NCBI GenBank assembly: GCA_965243615.1
Contig: CBDEVO010000003.1
Span: 4,030,001-4,094,000, forward strand
From: JAJEEA01 sp965243615
GTDB lineage: Bacteria > Acidobacteriota > Vicinamibacteria > Vicinamibacterales > UBA8438
Direction of reading: 5' to 3'
DNA length: 64,000 nucleotides
Below the pieces are notes generated by a model. That model was not told where the DNA came from, searched no databases, and was given only the letters and a program-made list of their open reading frames with translations. Positions within the stretch are counted from its first letter, which is position 1, and the number at the start of each line of letters is the position of its first letter. The position numbers and the translations under genes were made by a program. Shown here piece after piece: positions 41,110 to 49,987 of this stretch.

Positions 41110-42624
41110 GTGCTCGCCATCGTGCAAAGCGCGGCCGTGTTCGGCATCGAGGCGCATCCCGTCCGGGTCGAGGTCGACGTCTCGGACGGCGGGTTGCCGA
41201 CGACCGTCCTCGTCGGCCTGCCCGACGCCAGCGTGCGCGAGAGCCGCGAGCGTATCGACAGCGCCATCCGCAACTCCGGCATCGAGTTCCAGAAGCGGCG
41301 AGTGACGGTCAACCTCTCGCCCGCGGACATGCGAAAGGTGGGCTCGGCATTCGATCTGCCGATCGCCCTCGGCATGCTCGCCGCCGCCGGTCTCGTTCCG
41401 AGGGACCGGCTCGACCGGACGCTGATCGTCGGCGAGCTTTCTCTCGACGGCGCGGTCCGGCCGGTGCGGGGGCTCCTCCCGATCGCGGCCCAAGCCGCGC
41501 GGGACGGAATCGAACGCCTGGTGGCGCCCGACGCCAACGCCGGCGAGGCGGCCATCGTCGGCGGCCTCGGGGTGCTGCCCGTGGCTACGCTCGAAGAGGC
41601 CGTCGCGGTCCTGGCGGGGCGATCCGGCCGGACCGCGGAGCCGGGGCCGCGTCCCGCCCCCGCCGTCCCCCCGGCGCCGGACCTCGCCGACGTGCGGGGA
41701 CAAGCGTTGGCCCGCCGGGCGCTGGAGATAGCCGCCGCCGGAGGCCACAACCTGATCTTCATCGGGCCGCCGGGGGCCGGCAAGAGCATGCTCGCCCGGC
41801 GGCTGCCGGGCATCCTGCCCGCGTTGACGACGCACGAGGCCCTCGAGGTGACCACCATCCACTCGGTGGCGGGGCTGCTGCCGCCGGGCGGCGGGCTCGT
41901 GACCACCCCGCCCTTCCGTGCTCCCCACCACACCGCGTCGGACGTCGCGCTCGCCGGCGGCGGCGCGATCCCCCGGCCCGGCGAGATCAGCCTCGCCCAC
42001 AACGGCGTCCTCCTCCTCGACGAGGCGGCGGAGTTCGCCCGCCACGTCCTCGACGCCCTGCGCCAGCCCCTCGAGGAGGGTGCGGTGCAGGTGGCCCGCG
42101 CGGCGCGATCGACGGTCTTCCCGGCCCGCTTTCTGCTCGTCGCCACCACGAATCCCTGCATCTGCGGCTACCTCGGGGAGCCGACCCGCCCGTGCCGCTG
42201 TTCCCCGCGCCAGATCGCGCGCTATCGGAGCCGGCTCTCGGGACCGTTGCTCGACCGCATCGACCTGAGCGTCCGGGTGCCGGCGGTGCCCTTCAGCGCG
42301 CTGACCGGGACCGAGCCCGGCGAGGCGTCGGCGCCGGTGCGCCGGCGGGTCGCGGCCGCGCGCGAGGCGCAGCGGGCGCGGAACCGGTGTCAGGACGGAG
42401 CCCCGGTGAACGCCCGCCTGCACGGTCGCGCCCTCTCCCGGCACTGCGCCCTCGACGCGGCCGGGCTCCGGATCCTCGACGCGGCCAGCCGCCGGTTTCG
42501 TCTCAGCGCCCGGAGCTGCCACCGGTTGATGAAGGTGGCGCGCACGATTGCCGACCTTGCGGGCGATGAGACGATCGCGGCCGAGCATCTCGCGGAAGCG
42601 GTACAGTTCAGGCTCGACGAGTGA
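41110..42624 (+). CDS. comM: ComM/YifB family Mg-chelatase-like AAA ATPase
   Basis: ComM promotes branch migration during natural transformation. The 504-residue protein has an N-terminal Lon-substrate-like domain (VFGIEAHPVRVEVDVSDGGLPTTVLVGLPDASVRESRERIDSAIRNSGIEF), an AAA+ core with Walker A FIGPPGAGKSMLARRL, Walker B NGVLLLDEAAEFA, and ATTNPCICGYLGEPTRPCRCSPRQIARY (paired cysteines, zinc-finger-like), and a C-terminal helical lid. GTG at 41110 is taken as the start because family homology begins at LAIVQSAAVFG. It is followed by a cell-wall hydrolase gene. In many bacteria it is uncertain whether this protein serves competence or another recombination process. Confidence 0.92.
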   Translation: MLAIVQSAAVFGIEAHPVRVEVDVSDGGLPTTVLVGLPDASVRESRERIDSAIRNSGIEFQKRRVTVNLSPADMRKVGSAFDLPIALGMLAAAGLVPRDRLDRTLIVGELSLDGAVRPVRGLLPIAAQAARDGIERLVAPDANAGEAAIVGGLGVLPVATLEEAVAVLAGRSGRTAEPGPRPAPAVPPAPDLADVRGQALARRALEIAAAGGHNLIFIGPPGAGKSMLARRLPGILPALTTHEALEVTTIHSVAGLLPPGGGLVTTPPFRAPHHTASDVALAGGGAIPRPGEISLAHNGVLLLDEAAEFARHVLDALRQPLEEGAVQVARAARSTVFPARFLLVATTNPCICGYLGEPTRPCRCSPRQIARYRSRLSGPLLDRIDLSVRVPAVPFSALTGTEPGEASAPVRRRVAAAREAQRARNRCQDGAPVNARLHGRALSRHCALDAAGLRILDAASRRFRLSARSCHRLMKVARTIADLAGDETIAAEHLAEAVQFRLDE

Positions 42625-42718
42625 CGCCGTCAGGAGTCCGCGCCGTCCCATGGCGCAGACTCGGGGCCCTCGAGGCGACGGGTGTCCGGAACGCGCGAGC
42701 GTGCCGATACTCCGGGAC

Positions 42719-43228
42719 ATGGAACTGCGCAGGACGGGAGTGTTCGATTCGCCGACGCTGCTGCTTCGGGCGGCCGGGCTGGCGCTGGGGATGGTCCTCG
42801 CCGGCCAGGCCCCGGGGGGCGGCGTCGCGGCGGCCCAGTCCGACGACGACCCGCGGGGCTGCCTGGCGCTGGCGGTCTACTGGGAAGCGGGCGGCGAGGG
42901 TCGCGAGGGCATGGCGGCGGTGGCCTGGGTCGTCCTCAACCGTCGCATGCACCGCGACTTCCCTCCGACGGTCTGCGATGTCGTCTACCAGGGCGGCACC
43001 GCGCCCGGCTGCCAGTTCAGGTTCTGGTGCGACGGGAAGAGCGACGAGCCGCGGGACGCCGACCTCTGGGCCCTCGCCCTCGACGTCGCAACGGAAGCGC
43101 TGGAGGGCCGCGGAGCCGATCCGACCGGCGGTGCGCTGTTCTTTCACGCCGCCGCCCTCGGAACCGCGCCGTGGCGGGTGCCGCGGGAACGCACCGTCCG
43201 GATCGGGCGGCACATCTACTATCGGTAG
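42719..43228 (+). CDS. SleB-type cell wall hydrolase
   Basis: The 169-residue protein has a signal-like N-terminus (residues about 14-40, LLLRAAGLALGMVLAGQAPGGGVAAAQ) and a Hydrolase_2/SleB catalytic domain with CLALAVYWEAGGEGREGMAAVAWVVLNRRMHRDFP (catalytic Glu in YWEAGGEG), VCDVVYQGGTAPGCQFRFWCDG, and RIGRHIYYR at the end. SleB domains are lytic transglycosylase-like; outside spore formers they are periplasmic cell-wall hydrolases of unclear role. The ATG at 42719 is 94 bp after comM. It converges with ppk across 30 bp. Confidence 0.88.
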   Translation: MELRRTGVFDSPTLLLRAAGLALGMVLAGQAPGGGVAAAQSDDDPRGCLALAVYWEAGGEGREGMAAVAWVVLNRRMHRDFPPTVCDVVYQGGTAPGCQFRFWCDGKSDEPRDADLWALALDVATEALEGRGADPTGGALFFHAAALGTAPWRVPRERTVRIGRHIYYR

Positions 43229-43258
43229 CCGGCCCGTCGCCGCGCCGCGAGCGGGCGC

Positions 43259-45376
43259 TCAGGACCCCGCGCCGACCGGCTCCGCGACGCTCCTGCCCCG
43301 ACGAATCAACTCCTCCTGCACCTCGCGCCGCGGCTCGCCGGCGGCGGGGGTTCTGAGGACGTACTCGCCGTCGGACCCGCAGTCCCACACCGAGCAGTTG
43401 TCCTGCTCGTAGGCGGCCAGGATCTCGTCGAGCTCGCGCTTGAGCGCGGGGTCCTCGACGGGGATCACCGTCTCCACGCGGCCGTTCAGGTTCCGCTTCA
43501 TCCAGTCCGCGGAGCCGATGAAGTGCTCCGGTCGTCCCGCGTTGACGAACCGGAAGATCCGGCTGTGCTCGAGGAAGCGCCCCACGACGCCGAACACCCG
43601 CACCGTCTCCGACAGCCCGTCCACCCCGGGACGCAGGCAGCACAGCCCGCGGACGTTGAGCCGGACGGGCACGCCCGCCCCGCTCGCGTCGTAGAGCTCG
43701 TGGATGATCTCGGCGTCCTGGAGCTGGTTCATCTTCGCGTCGATTCCCGATGGCCGCCCCTCCCGGGCGTGCTCCGCCTCCCGGCGGATCAGCTCGATGA
43801 AGCGGCGCCGCATCGACACCGGGGCCACCAGCAGCTTGCTGCTCTCGGGATAGGGAATCACGCCGGTCAGCGAGTTGAAGACGGTGGCGACGTCGTTGCC
43901 GATCGACTCGTCGCAGGTCAGCAGTCCGACGTCCTCGTATATCCGGGCCGTACCCGAGTGGTAGTTCCCGGTGCCGACGTGCGCGTAGCGCCGCACCCCG
44001 TCCGGCTCGTCGCGCACGACGAGGGCGAGCTTGACATGGGTCTTGAGCCGCTCCACCCCGTAGGACACGTGCACGCCTTCCTTCTCCAGGAAGTTGCCCC
44101 ACGCGATGTTCGGGGCCTCGTCGAACCGGGCCGTGATCTCGACCAGCACCGCCACCTGCTTGCCCTGCCGCGCAGCCTCCGCCAGTGCCCGCAGCAGCGG
44201 CGAGTCGCGGCTGGTGCGGTAGATCGTCAGCTTGATCGCGAGCACCGCCGGGTCCGTCGCGGCCGAGTTCAGGAACCGCAGCACGGAGCCGTCGAAGCTC
44301 TGGTAGGGGTGGTGCAGCAGGATGTCGCCGCGCGCGATCTCGTCGAAGATCGCCGAGGAGGTGTCGGGCAGCCGCTGGAGCCGCGGGTGGTCGGCCGGCT
44401 CGTGCGGCGGCTGGCGCAGGTCGTCGCGGCCCGGTCCGTCGAAGATCTGAAGGTCGCTCACGCCGAGCGGCGCCCGCGTGGGATAAACGTCGTCGGGGCC
44501 GATGCCGAGCTGGCGGCTCAGCCACGACACCTGATGCTCCGGCATGGTGCTGTCCACCTGCAGCCGGACCACCCCCGCGAACCGACGGGCCTTCAGCTCC
44601 GAGCTCACCTGCCGGACGATGCTCCCGGGTTCCTCGAGCGGCGCGTCGCCGCCGTCCGCCTGGTCGACGTCTCCCTCCGCCGCGCGAGTGACCCGGAACA
44701 CGTGGACCGCGGCGGGCGGCGAGCCGGGATACAGCAGGTCGAGGTTGGCGGCGATGACCTGCTCGATGGGCACGACGCCGGGGCGGTCGTCCAGGGGAAT
44801 CCACCGCGGGCGGTTGCCGGGCACCTTGATGCGCACGAAGCGGGTATCGCCGTCGTGCGGAATGAAGACCGCGAGATTGAGCCCGAGGTTGCTGATGAAC
44901 GGGAACGGATGCTCCGAATCGACGGCGAGCGGTGTCAGTATCGGCTGGATGTTGCGCGCGAAGTAGGCGCGCAGGGCCGCGCGCTCGTCCCGCTTCAGGT
45001 CGTCGTGCCGCAGGATGGGCAGCCCCGCCCGGGCGAGGTCCGGCACCAGCTCCTCGTGCCACAGCCGGCCGAGCTCCGCCACCTGGGTGAGGAGCTGGGC
45101 GCGGCAGGCGGCCAGCTCGTCGGCCGGGGTGCGGCCGTCGATGGAGAGCTTCTTGGCCCGGTTGTCGATCTCGCGCTTGAGGCCGCTCATGCGCTTCATG
45201 AAGAACTCGTCGTGGAGCATCCCGATGATGCCCGCGAACTTGACGCGCTCGAGCAGGGGCAGATCGGCGCGGCCGACGAGATGCAGCACCCGGCGGGCGA
45301 ACCCGAGCCAGCTCAGCTCGCGGCTGAGGAACGCCCGGGCCGGTCCCAGGGCGGCGAGGCGTGCTCTGGTCGACAC
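43259..45376 (-). CDS. ppk: Polyphosphate kinase 1
   Basis: PPK1 makes inorganic polyphosphate from ATP. The 705-residue protein has the N-terminal domain start FLSRELSWLGFARRVLHLV, LEPIL-type NIQPILTPLAVDSEHPFPF, and the two phospholipase-D-like catalytic domains. The first includes HHPYQSFD and KLTIYRT..DSPLLRALAEAARQGKQVAVLVEITARFDE; the second contains the phosphorylated His region HVKLALVVRD and YAHVGTGNYHSGTARIYEDVGLLTCDESIG. GTG at 45376 is the likely start (GGGGAAG upstream). It diverges from ppx with 85 bp between them, placing synthesis and breakdown of polyphosphate under nearby promoters. Confidence 0.95.
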   Translation of the reverse strand: MSTRARLAALGPARAFLSRELSWLGFARRVLHLVGRADLPLLERVKFAGIIGMLHDEFFMKRMSGLKREIDNRAKKLSIDGRTPADELAACRAQLLTQVAELGRLWHEELVPDLARAGLPILRHDDLKRDERAALRAYFARNIQPILTPLAVDSEHPFPFISNLGLNLAVFIPHDGDTRFVRIKVPGNRPRWIPLDDRPGVVPIEQVIAANLDLLYPGSPPAAVHVFRVTRAAEGDVDQADGGDAPLEEPGSIVRQVSSELKARRFAGVVRLQVDSTMPEHQVSWLSRQLGIGPDDVYPTRAPLGVSDLQIFDGPGRDDLRQPPHEPADHPRLQRLPDTSSAIFDEIARGDILLHHPYQSFDGSVLRFLNSAATDPAVLAIKLTIYRTSRDSPLLRALAEAARQGKQVAVLVEITARFDEAPNIAWGNFLEKEGVHVSYGVERLKTHVKLALVVRDEPDGVRRYAHVGTGNYHSGTARIYEDVGLLTCDESIGNDVATVFNSLTGVIPYPESSKLLVAPVSMRRRFIELIRREAEHAREGRPSGIDAKMNQLQDAEIIHELYDASGAGVPVRLNVRGLCCLRPGVDGLSETVRVFGVVGRFLEHSRIFRFVNAGRPEHFIGSADWMKRNLNGRVETVIPVEDPALKRELDEILAAYEQDNCSVWDCGSDGEYVLRTPAAGEPRREVQEELIRRGRSVAEPVGAGS

Positions 45377-45461
45377 CGCTTCCCCTTTCGATTCGGCGGC
45401 TCGCTGTTAATATCTCGCGGGGTTTCCGCTCCCGGAAGCCTTCGATTATAGGACACCCGTC

Positions 45462-46964
45462 GTGCCGAACCCGACAGAGACCCTTCCCGAGAACATCGCC
45501 GCCGTCGACCTCGGCTCCAACAGCTTCCACATGCTCGTCGCCCGCACCAAGGGCGGTGAGCCGATCCTCGTCGATCGCCTGCGCGAGATGGTGCAGCTCG
45601 CTTCCGGCCTCGCCCCCGACGGACGCCTCAGCCCCGAGTCGCGCGACCGGGCCATCGAGTGCCTTCGACGGTTCGGGCAGAGGCTGCGCCACATGGATCC
45701 CAGCGAGGTCCGGGCGGTGGGCACCAACACGTTGCGGGCCGCGGTCGACGCTGGCGAGTTCCTGGTCGACGCGGAGCGGGCGCTGGGACACTCGATAGAG
45801 ACGATCTCCGGCATCGAGGAGGCCCGCCTGATCTTCCTCGGGGTGACGCGGACCCTGCCCGGGCCGCAATCCCGGCGGCTGGTCGTCGACATCGGCGGCG
45901 GCAGCACCGAGCTGATCGTGGGTGACGAGGCCCCTCTCGACATGGAGAGCCTCTACATGGGCTGCATCAACGTCAGCCGCGCCCATTTCGGCGACGGCCG
46001 GCTCACCCCCGAGAACTGGCGGCGGGCCGAGCTCGCCGCGTTGCAGGAGCTGGAGCCGGTCACCGGGCGCTTCCGCGCGATCGACTGGGAGGAGGCGGTC
46101 GGGGCCTCGGGGACCATCCGGGCCATCGACGGCCTCGTCCGCACCTACGGATGGAGCCGGAAGGGGATCACGGCCGGCGCCCTGGGCAGGCTGCGCGAGG
46201 CCCTGCTGCGGGCGGGACGCGTCGGCCGGCTGAAGCTGGAGGGGCTGAACCCCAGGCGCAGGACGACCATCGCGGGGGGGGCGGCGATCCTGTCGGCCCT
46301 GTTCGAGGCGCTCGGCATCGAGGTCATGCGACGCTCGGACGGGGCCCTGCGAGAGGGCCTGCTCTACGACTCTCTCGGCCGGATCCGCGATCAGGACGTG
46401 CGCGAGCGGGGGGTCGAGGCCCTGGCGGATCGCGCGCACGTCGACCGGCAGCAGGCGGCGCGCGTGAAGCAGACGAGCCTGCTCCTGCTCGCCCAGGTGG
46501 CGGACGGCTGGGACCTCGGGAGCCGCAACGCGCGGCAGTTCCTGTCCTGGGCCGCGAACCTGCACGAGATAGGTCTCGACATCGCCCACAACCACTACCA
46601 CCGGCACGGCGAGTACATCGTCGCCCACGCCGACCTGCAGGGATTCTCGCTGCCCGAGCAGCAGGTGCTCGCGACCCTGGTTCGGTCTCACCGGCGCAAG
46701 TTCCCGAGCGAGGTCATCGCCGCCATCCCCCGGAACTGGTCGGCGTGGACCGAGCGGCTCGCGATGCCGCTGCGCCTGTCGGTGGTCCTGCACCGGAGCC
46801 GGAGTCCGCTGCCCCTCCCCCCGATCGAGCTCAGCGCCGCGAAGAACGCCCTGGACCTGCGGTTCCCCCCCGGGTGGCTCGACCAGCACCCCCTGACGCG
46901 GGCCGATCTGGAAACCGAGGCCACCTACCTCCGGGGAGCCGGCTACAAGCTGTCGTTCGGCTGA
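45462..46964 (+). CDS. ppx: Exopolyphosphatase (Ppx/GppA family)
   Basis: The enzyme removes terminal phosphates from polyphosphate, or hydrolyses pppGpp. The 500-residue protein has the ASKHA-fold N-terminus IAAVDLGSNSFHMLVAR, VRAVGTNTLRAA, VVDIGGGSTELIVG, EAVGASGTIRAIDGL, and a C-terminal HD-like region (LHEIGLDIAHNHYHRHGEYIVAHADLQGFSLPEQ) typical of long Ppx. Sequence cannot tell Ppx from GppA; ppk next door favours Ppx. GTG at 45462 is the start. A copy of the dispersed repeat follows its stop by 2 bp, then the convergent sixA. Confidence 0.92.
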   Translation: MPNPTETLPENIAAVDLGSNSFHMLVARTKGGEPILVDRLREMVQLASGLAPDGRLSPESRDRAIECLRRFGQRLRHMDPSEVRAVGTNTLRAAVDAGEFLVDAERALGHSIETISGIEEARLIFLGVTRTLPGPQSRRLVVDIGGGSTELIVGDEAPLDMESLYMGCINVSRAHFGDGRLTPENWRRAELAALQELEPVTGRFRAIDWEEAVGASGTIRAIDGLVRTYGWSRKGITAGALGRLREALLRAGRVGRLKLEGLNPRRRTTIAGGAAILSALFEALGIEVMRRSDGALREGLLYDSLGRIRDQDVRERGVEALADRAHVDRQQAARVKQTSLLLLAQVADGWDLGSRNARQFLSWAANLHEIGLDIAHNHYHRHGEYIVAHADLQGFSLPEQQVLATLVRSHRRKFPSEVIAAIPRNWSAWTERLAMPLRLSVVLHRSRSPLPLPPIELSAAKNALDLRFPPGWLDQHPLTRADLETEATYLRGAGYKLSFG

Positions 46965-46966
46965 CA

Positions 46967-47010
46967 GGGTTGGTTGGGCCGGCGGAGCCGAAGGCGACGA
47001 TGGGCGGGCG
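46967..47010 (+). repeat. Dispersed repeat, copy C
   Basis: GGGTTGGTTGGGCCGGCGGAGCC-type core in the 88-bp gap between convergent ppx and sixA, reading GAAGGCGACGATGGGCGGGC at its end. It lacks a clear hairpin in front. Confidence 0.7.
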
Positions 47011-47052
47011 GCGGCCGGCTCGGGCCCCTGGCGGTGCGTGTCGGCCGGCCGA

Positions 47053-47556
47053 CTACGGCTCGAGCCGGGCCAGCATCCGGGGAACGACCAGCCACTGCAG
47101 CTCGCCGAGGCCGGGCCGGACCTCGTTCCAACCCGCCGCGTCGAGCCGGATGCACGCGAGGGCGGCGGTCGGGAACCGGAGGGCCGCTCCGCCGATCAGG
47201 ATCGAGGCGGTCTCCGAGCAGGCCGGCTCGTGCCCCACGACGAGGAGGGTCTCCACGCCGGGGTCGACGGCGCGCACGCACGCCAGCACGTCGTCGGGCG
47301 ACGCGCCGTACAGCTCGGGGACGACGGCGGCCGGGGCCCGCCATCCGCCGGCGTCGGCGGCGTGCCGCAGGGTCTCGGCCGTGCGGACGGCCGGCGAGCA
47401 GAGGACGTGATCGGGAGCCGGCCCCGCCCGCTCGAGGAACCGCCCCATGCACCGGGCCGCCCTCACGCCGCGCGGGGCGAGCGGGCGCTCGCGATCCGGC
47501 CGCGGCGGGGCGTCCCAGCTCGACTTGCCGTGACGGAACAGGAGAATCGTCTTCAC
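47053..47556 (-). CDS. sixA: SixA-type phosphohistidine phosphatase
   Basis: The 167-residue protein is a small member of the histidine phosphatase superfamily, with the RHG motif in LLFRHGKSSWD (residues 5-15), an internal LCSPAVRTAETLRHA motif, and the second catalytic His in LVVGHEPACSETA. SixA dephosphorylates histidine phosphotransfer domains in E. coli; here its place beside CHAD and polyphosphate genes suggests a role in phosphate or polyphosphate metabolism instead. Its ATG overlaps the upstream ParA-like gene by ATGA (47553-47556). The ATP-grasp or kinase partner often seen with SixA is not present. Confidence 0.88.
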   Translation of the reverse strand: MKTILLFRHGKSSWDAPPRPDRERPLAPRGVRAARCMGRFLERAGPAPDHVLCSPAVRTAETLRHAADAGGWRAPAAVVPELYGASPDDVLACVRAVDPGVETLLVVGHEPACSETASILIGGAALRFPTAALACIRLDAAGWNEVRPGLGELQWLVVPRMLARLEP

Positions 47557-48311
47557 GACGGCTCCGGGCGGGCCTCCTCGAGCCGCCGCACCAGCTCGCC
47601 CCAGAGGGCCGCGTAGGCGCGCGCGGCCTCACTCGTCCTCCGGAACGCGCAGAGGGGCTCGCGCCGCGCGCTCATCTGCTCGACCGCGCTCGAGTACGGA
47701 ATCCCGGTCGCGAGCATCGGGCACGGCATCTCTTCCGGGGCTTCGCAGATCCGGCGATGCAGGGTCCGGCGGCGATCGACCATCGAGTAGAACGGCAGCA
47801 CCCGGACCGCCGCCGGTTCCCGCCGCAGGTGCCGGGCGAGCTGGCGGAGGGTCCGTCGCGACAGCGCCGTGGGAATGGTCGGCACGATCAGGGCGTCGGC
47901 GACCGCGAAGACCGCCTCCGAGGCGAGCGAGATGCCGGGGGCGCAGTCGAGGAAGACGTAGTCGTAGCCGGCGCCGAGCTCGCGGATTCTGCGGGTGAGG
48001 CGCCGGACGTACTTCGGGCTGTCGAGCAGCAGATCCAGGTGGCGGTACGAGAAGTCGGCGGGAAGCAGGTCCAGCCCCTCGTAGTCCGTCTCGCGGACGT
48101 AGCGGGCGAGGGCGCGCTTGCCGCGGACGAGCTTCCTGCCGCCTCCCCGGACCCTCATCTTGACCCGGAAGCACCAGGTGGCCGCGCCCTGCGGGTCGAG
48201 GTCGCAGATGAGGGTCCGCGCCCCCGCCGCGGCGGCGAGCCACGCCAGGTTGACGGCGGCCGACGTCTTCCCCACGCCGCCCTTGATGTTGTAGGCCGCC
48301 AGCACCTTCAT
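47553..48311 (-). CDS. ParA/MinD-family ATPase in the polyphosphate cluster
   Basis: The 252-residue protein has the deviant Walker A KGGVGKTSAAVNLAWLA directly at its start (residues 10-26), LICDLDPQGAATWCF, and Walker B VFLDCAPGISLASEAVF. It is not a chromosome ParA: it has no adjacent parB and is clearly diverged from the pair at 3821. In carboxysome and other cargo systems such orphan ParAs position particles along the nucleoid. Here it sits between sixA and a CHAD protein, with ATGA overlaps at both ends (47553-47556, 48308-48311), so it may position polyphosphate granules. That role is a hypothesis from gene order. Confidence 0.85.
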   Translation of the reverse strand: MKVLAAYNIKGGVGKTSAAVNLAWLAAAAGARTLICDLDPQGAATWCFRVKMRVRGGGRKLVRGKRALARYVRETDYEGLDLLPADFSYRHLDLLLDSPKYVRRLTRRIRELGAGYDYVFLDCAPGISLASEAVFAVADALIVPTIPTALSRRTLRQLARHLRREPAAVRVLPFYSMVDRRRTLHRRICEAPEEMPCPMLATGIPYSSAVEQMSARREPLCAFRRTSEAARAYAALWGELVRRLEEARPEPS

Positions 48312-49882
48312 TGTGAACCGCGGGCTGCGTCCGGGGCTTTCGGACGGGAGGCGAGGAGCCGGTCGAGGTCGGCCGCGGTGCGCGCGGTCGCGAACCTGCC
48401 GACCTCGTCGGCGAGCCGCCGCCTCGCGGCGGTCTGCCGCGACTCCAGCCGGTCGACCAGGCGCCCCGCCGTCAGGAGCGCCGGCGCGTCCGCGCCGCCC
48501 GCCGCGAGGAGCTCGCGGGCGGTGTCCTGCAGCTCGCCCTGCTGGACCTCGAGATCGTTGTACTCCCCGAGATCGTCCTGCAGCCGCTTGAGGGAGCGGA
48601 TGAACGTGTTCACGGGGCCGGCCGCGAACAGGCTGCGGAAGAACTCGAGCAGGTACCGCAGCTTCTTGCAGGCGATTCGCAGGTCGTGAATGGCTTCGGC
48701 CGGGGTCTCCACCGAGAGGCCGCGCCCACGCCTGCGCACTCTCTCGAAGGCCCGCTCGATGCGCTCGCCCGCCACCTCGCGGACGGGACGGGCGGCGTTC
48801 GCGCCGCCGCCGTCGCCGTCGGTCTCGAGAAGGCGCCGCCATTCCCGCTTCAGCCGTCGGTAGCGGGCCGAGTCGAGCCCCGCAAGCTGCTCCGCGTGCG
48901 CAGCCTCCCGCCGGCGCTTCAGGTGCTCGGCCAGCGGGGACAGGTCGCCGCGGGCGGACGGCGGCAGCTCGGCCTGGTGGCCCCGCAGGCCGAGCAGGTG
49001 CACGTCGAGGTCCCGGGGCGGCCCCGTCAACCGGCCGAGCCACGCGAACTCGCCGGCGAAGCGGCGCGTCGCGGCGTCGTCGAAGACGTCCCTGACCTGT
49101 CCCAGGCAGGAACGCGTCCGCCGCACGGCGACCCGGAAGTCGTGCAGGAACTCGGGGTCGAGGTCCGCCCGGAGCCCCGCCTCGTTGGCCTGCATCATCT
49201 CCCACAGCGCGGCGAGGATGCGCTTCACGGCGCGGTCGGTGCGCGCGTCCGGATCGAGGCGCAGCTCGAGCTTGCCGGTGTAGTCGCCGGGCTGACGACC
49301 GACCGCGGCGAGTGCGAGATCGATCTCCGTCCCGGGTCCCGGCGGGAGTCCCAGGTCCTCTTCCACGAACCGGCGCACGCCGCGGTAGGCCTGCTCGTAT
49401 CCCGTCATCCTGGCGAGGCGCAGGATCGTCGGCAGCCGCCGGCGGCGCCGCGTGGAACCGGCCGCGGTCCCATGATCGAGCGAGACGCGCACCACCGCCT
49501 TCTCCCGGCTGTCCACCACGGAGATCCGATCGCTGCGGCGCTCGATCCTCACCACCGGCAGCAGCCGCCGGATGTCCGTCACCGCCTGAAGCTCGTCCCG
49601 GAAGCCGCCCGGGGGCAGATCGCGGGCGAAGTCCGGCGGGGCCGGCAGGGTCGCCCGGTGGCGGCGGCGGCCGTCGAAATGGTCCCAGCGCAAGTGGCAC
49701 GACCCGTCCGCGTCGTCGGACAGGACCGTCCCCGCGCCGCCGTAGAGGCGCCAGTCGAACGTGTCGAGATAGGTGCGGGCGGAGGCCCGCTTGTCCTCAC
49801 GCCGGGTCGGGAACCGCTCCGCGAGCCGGGACAGGATGCCGGCCGCGGTCCGCGGCCCGTCGAGCAGGTACCTGTGACACAT
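48308..49882 (-). CDS. CYTH-like/CHAD domain protein, probable polyphosphate binder
   Basis: The 524-residue protein begins with a degenerate CYTH-like region (residues about 30-200; ARTYLDTFDWRLYGGAGTVLSDD) and continues with a CHAD domain, a helical bundle with conserved His residues: FLHDFRVAVRRTRSCLGQVRDVF and AIHDLRIACKKLRYLLEFFRSLF. CHAD binds polyphosphate, and CHAD proteins have been found on polyphosphate granules. The basic Arg/Lys-rich composition fits. It lies upstream of the ParA-like gene with an ATGA overlap, and about 4 kb from ppk/ppx. The ATG at 49882 (MCHRYLLDG) is taken as the start. Confidence 0.87.
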   Translation of the reverse strand: MCHRYLLDGPRTAAGILSRLAERFPTRREDKRASARTYLDTFDWRLYGGAGTVLSDDADGSCHLRWDHFDGRRRHRATLPAPPDFARDLPPGGFRDELQAVTDIRRLLPVVRIERRSDRISVVDSREKAVVRVSLDHGTAAGSTRRRRRLPTILRLARMTGYEQAYRGVRRFVEEDLGLPPGPGTEIDLALAAVGRQPGDYTGKLELRLDPDARTDRAVKRILAALWEMMQANEAGLRADLDPEFLHDFRVAVRRTRSCLGQVRDVFDDAATRRFAGEFAWLGRLTGPPRDLDVHLLGLRGHQAELPPSARGDLSPLAEHLKRRREAAHAEQLAGLDSARYRRLKREWRRLLETDGDGGGANAARPVREVAGERIERAFERVRRRGRGLSVETPAEAIHDLRIACKKLRYLLEFFRSLFAAGPVNTFIRSLKRLQDDLGEYNDLEVQQGELQDTARELLAAGGADAPALLTAGRLVDRLESRQTAARRRLADEVGRFATARTAADLDRLLASRPKAPDAARGSQ

Positions 49883-49942
49883 CTGTCCGCCTGAATGGTA
49901 CACCGTCGCCCCGTCGCCGGCTCGCGGCCGATTGCACACCGT

Positions 49943-49971
49943 TTCACAATCCACGGTCGGCGTGGTAGTAT
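49943..49971 (+). promoter_or_regulatory. sigma70-type promoter of the M23 peptidase gene
   Basis: TTCACA (49943-49948), a 17-bp spacer and TAGTAT (49966-49971), with start near 49978, about 10 nt before the GTG start codon. Confidence 0.7.
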
Positions 49972-49987
49972 CCGAGACGAGAGGTGG

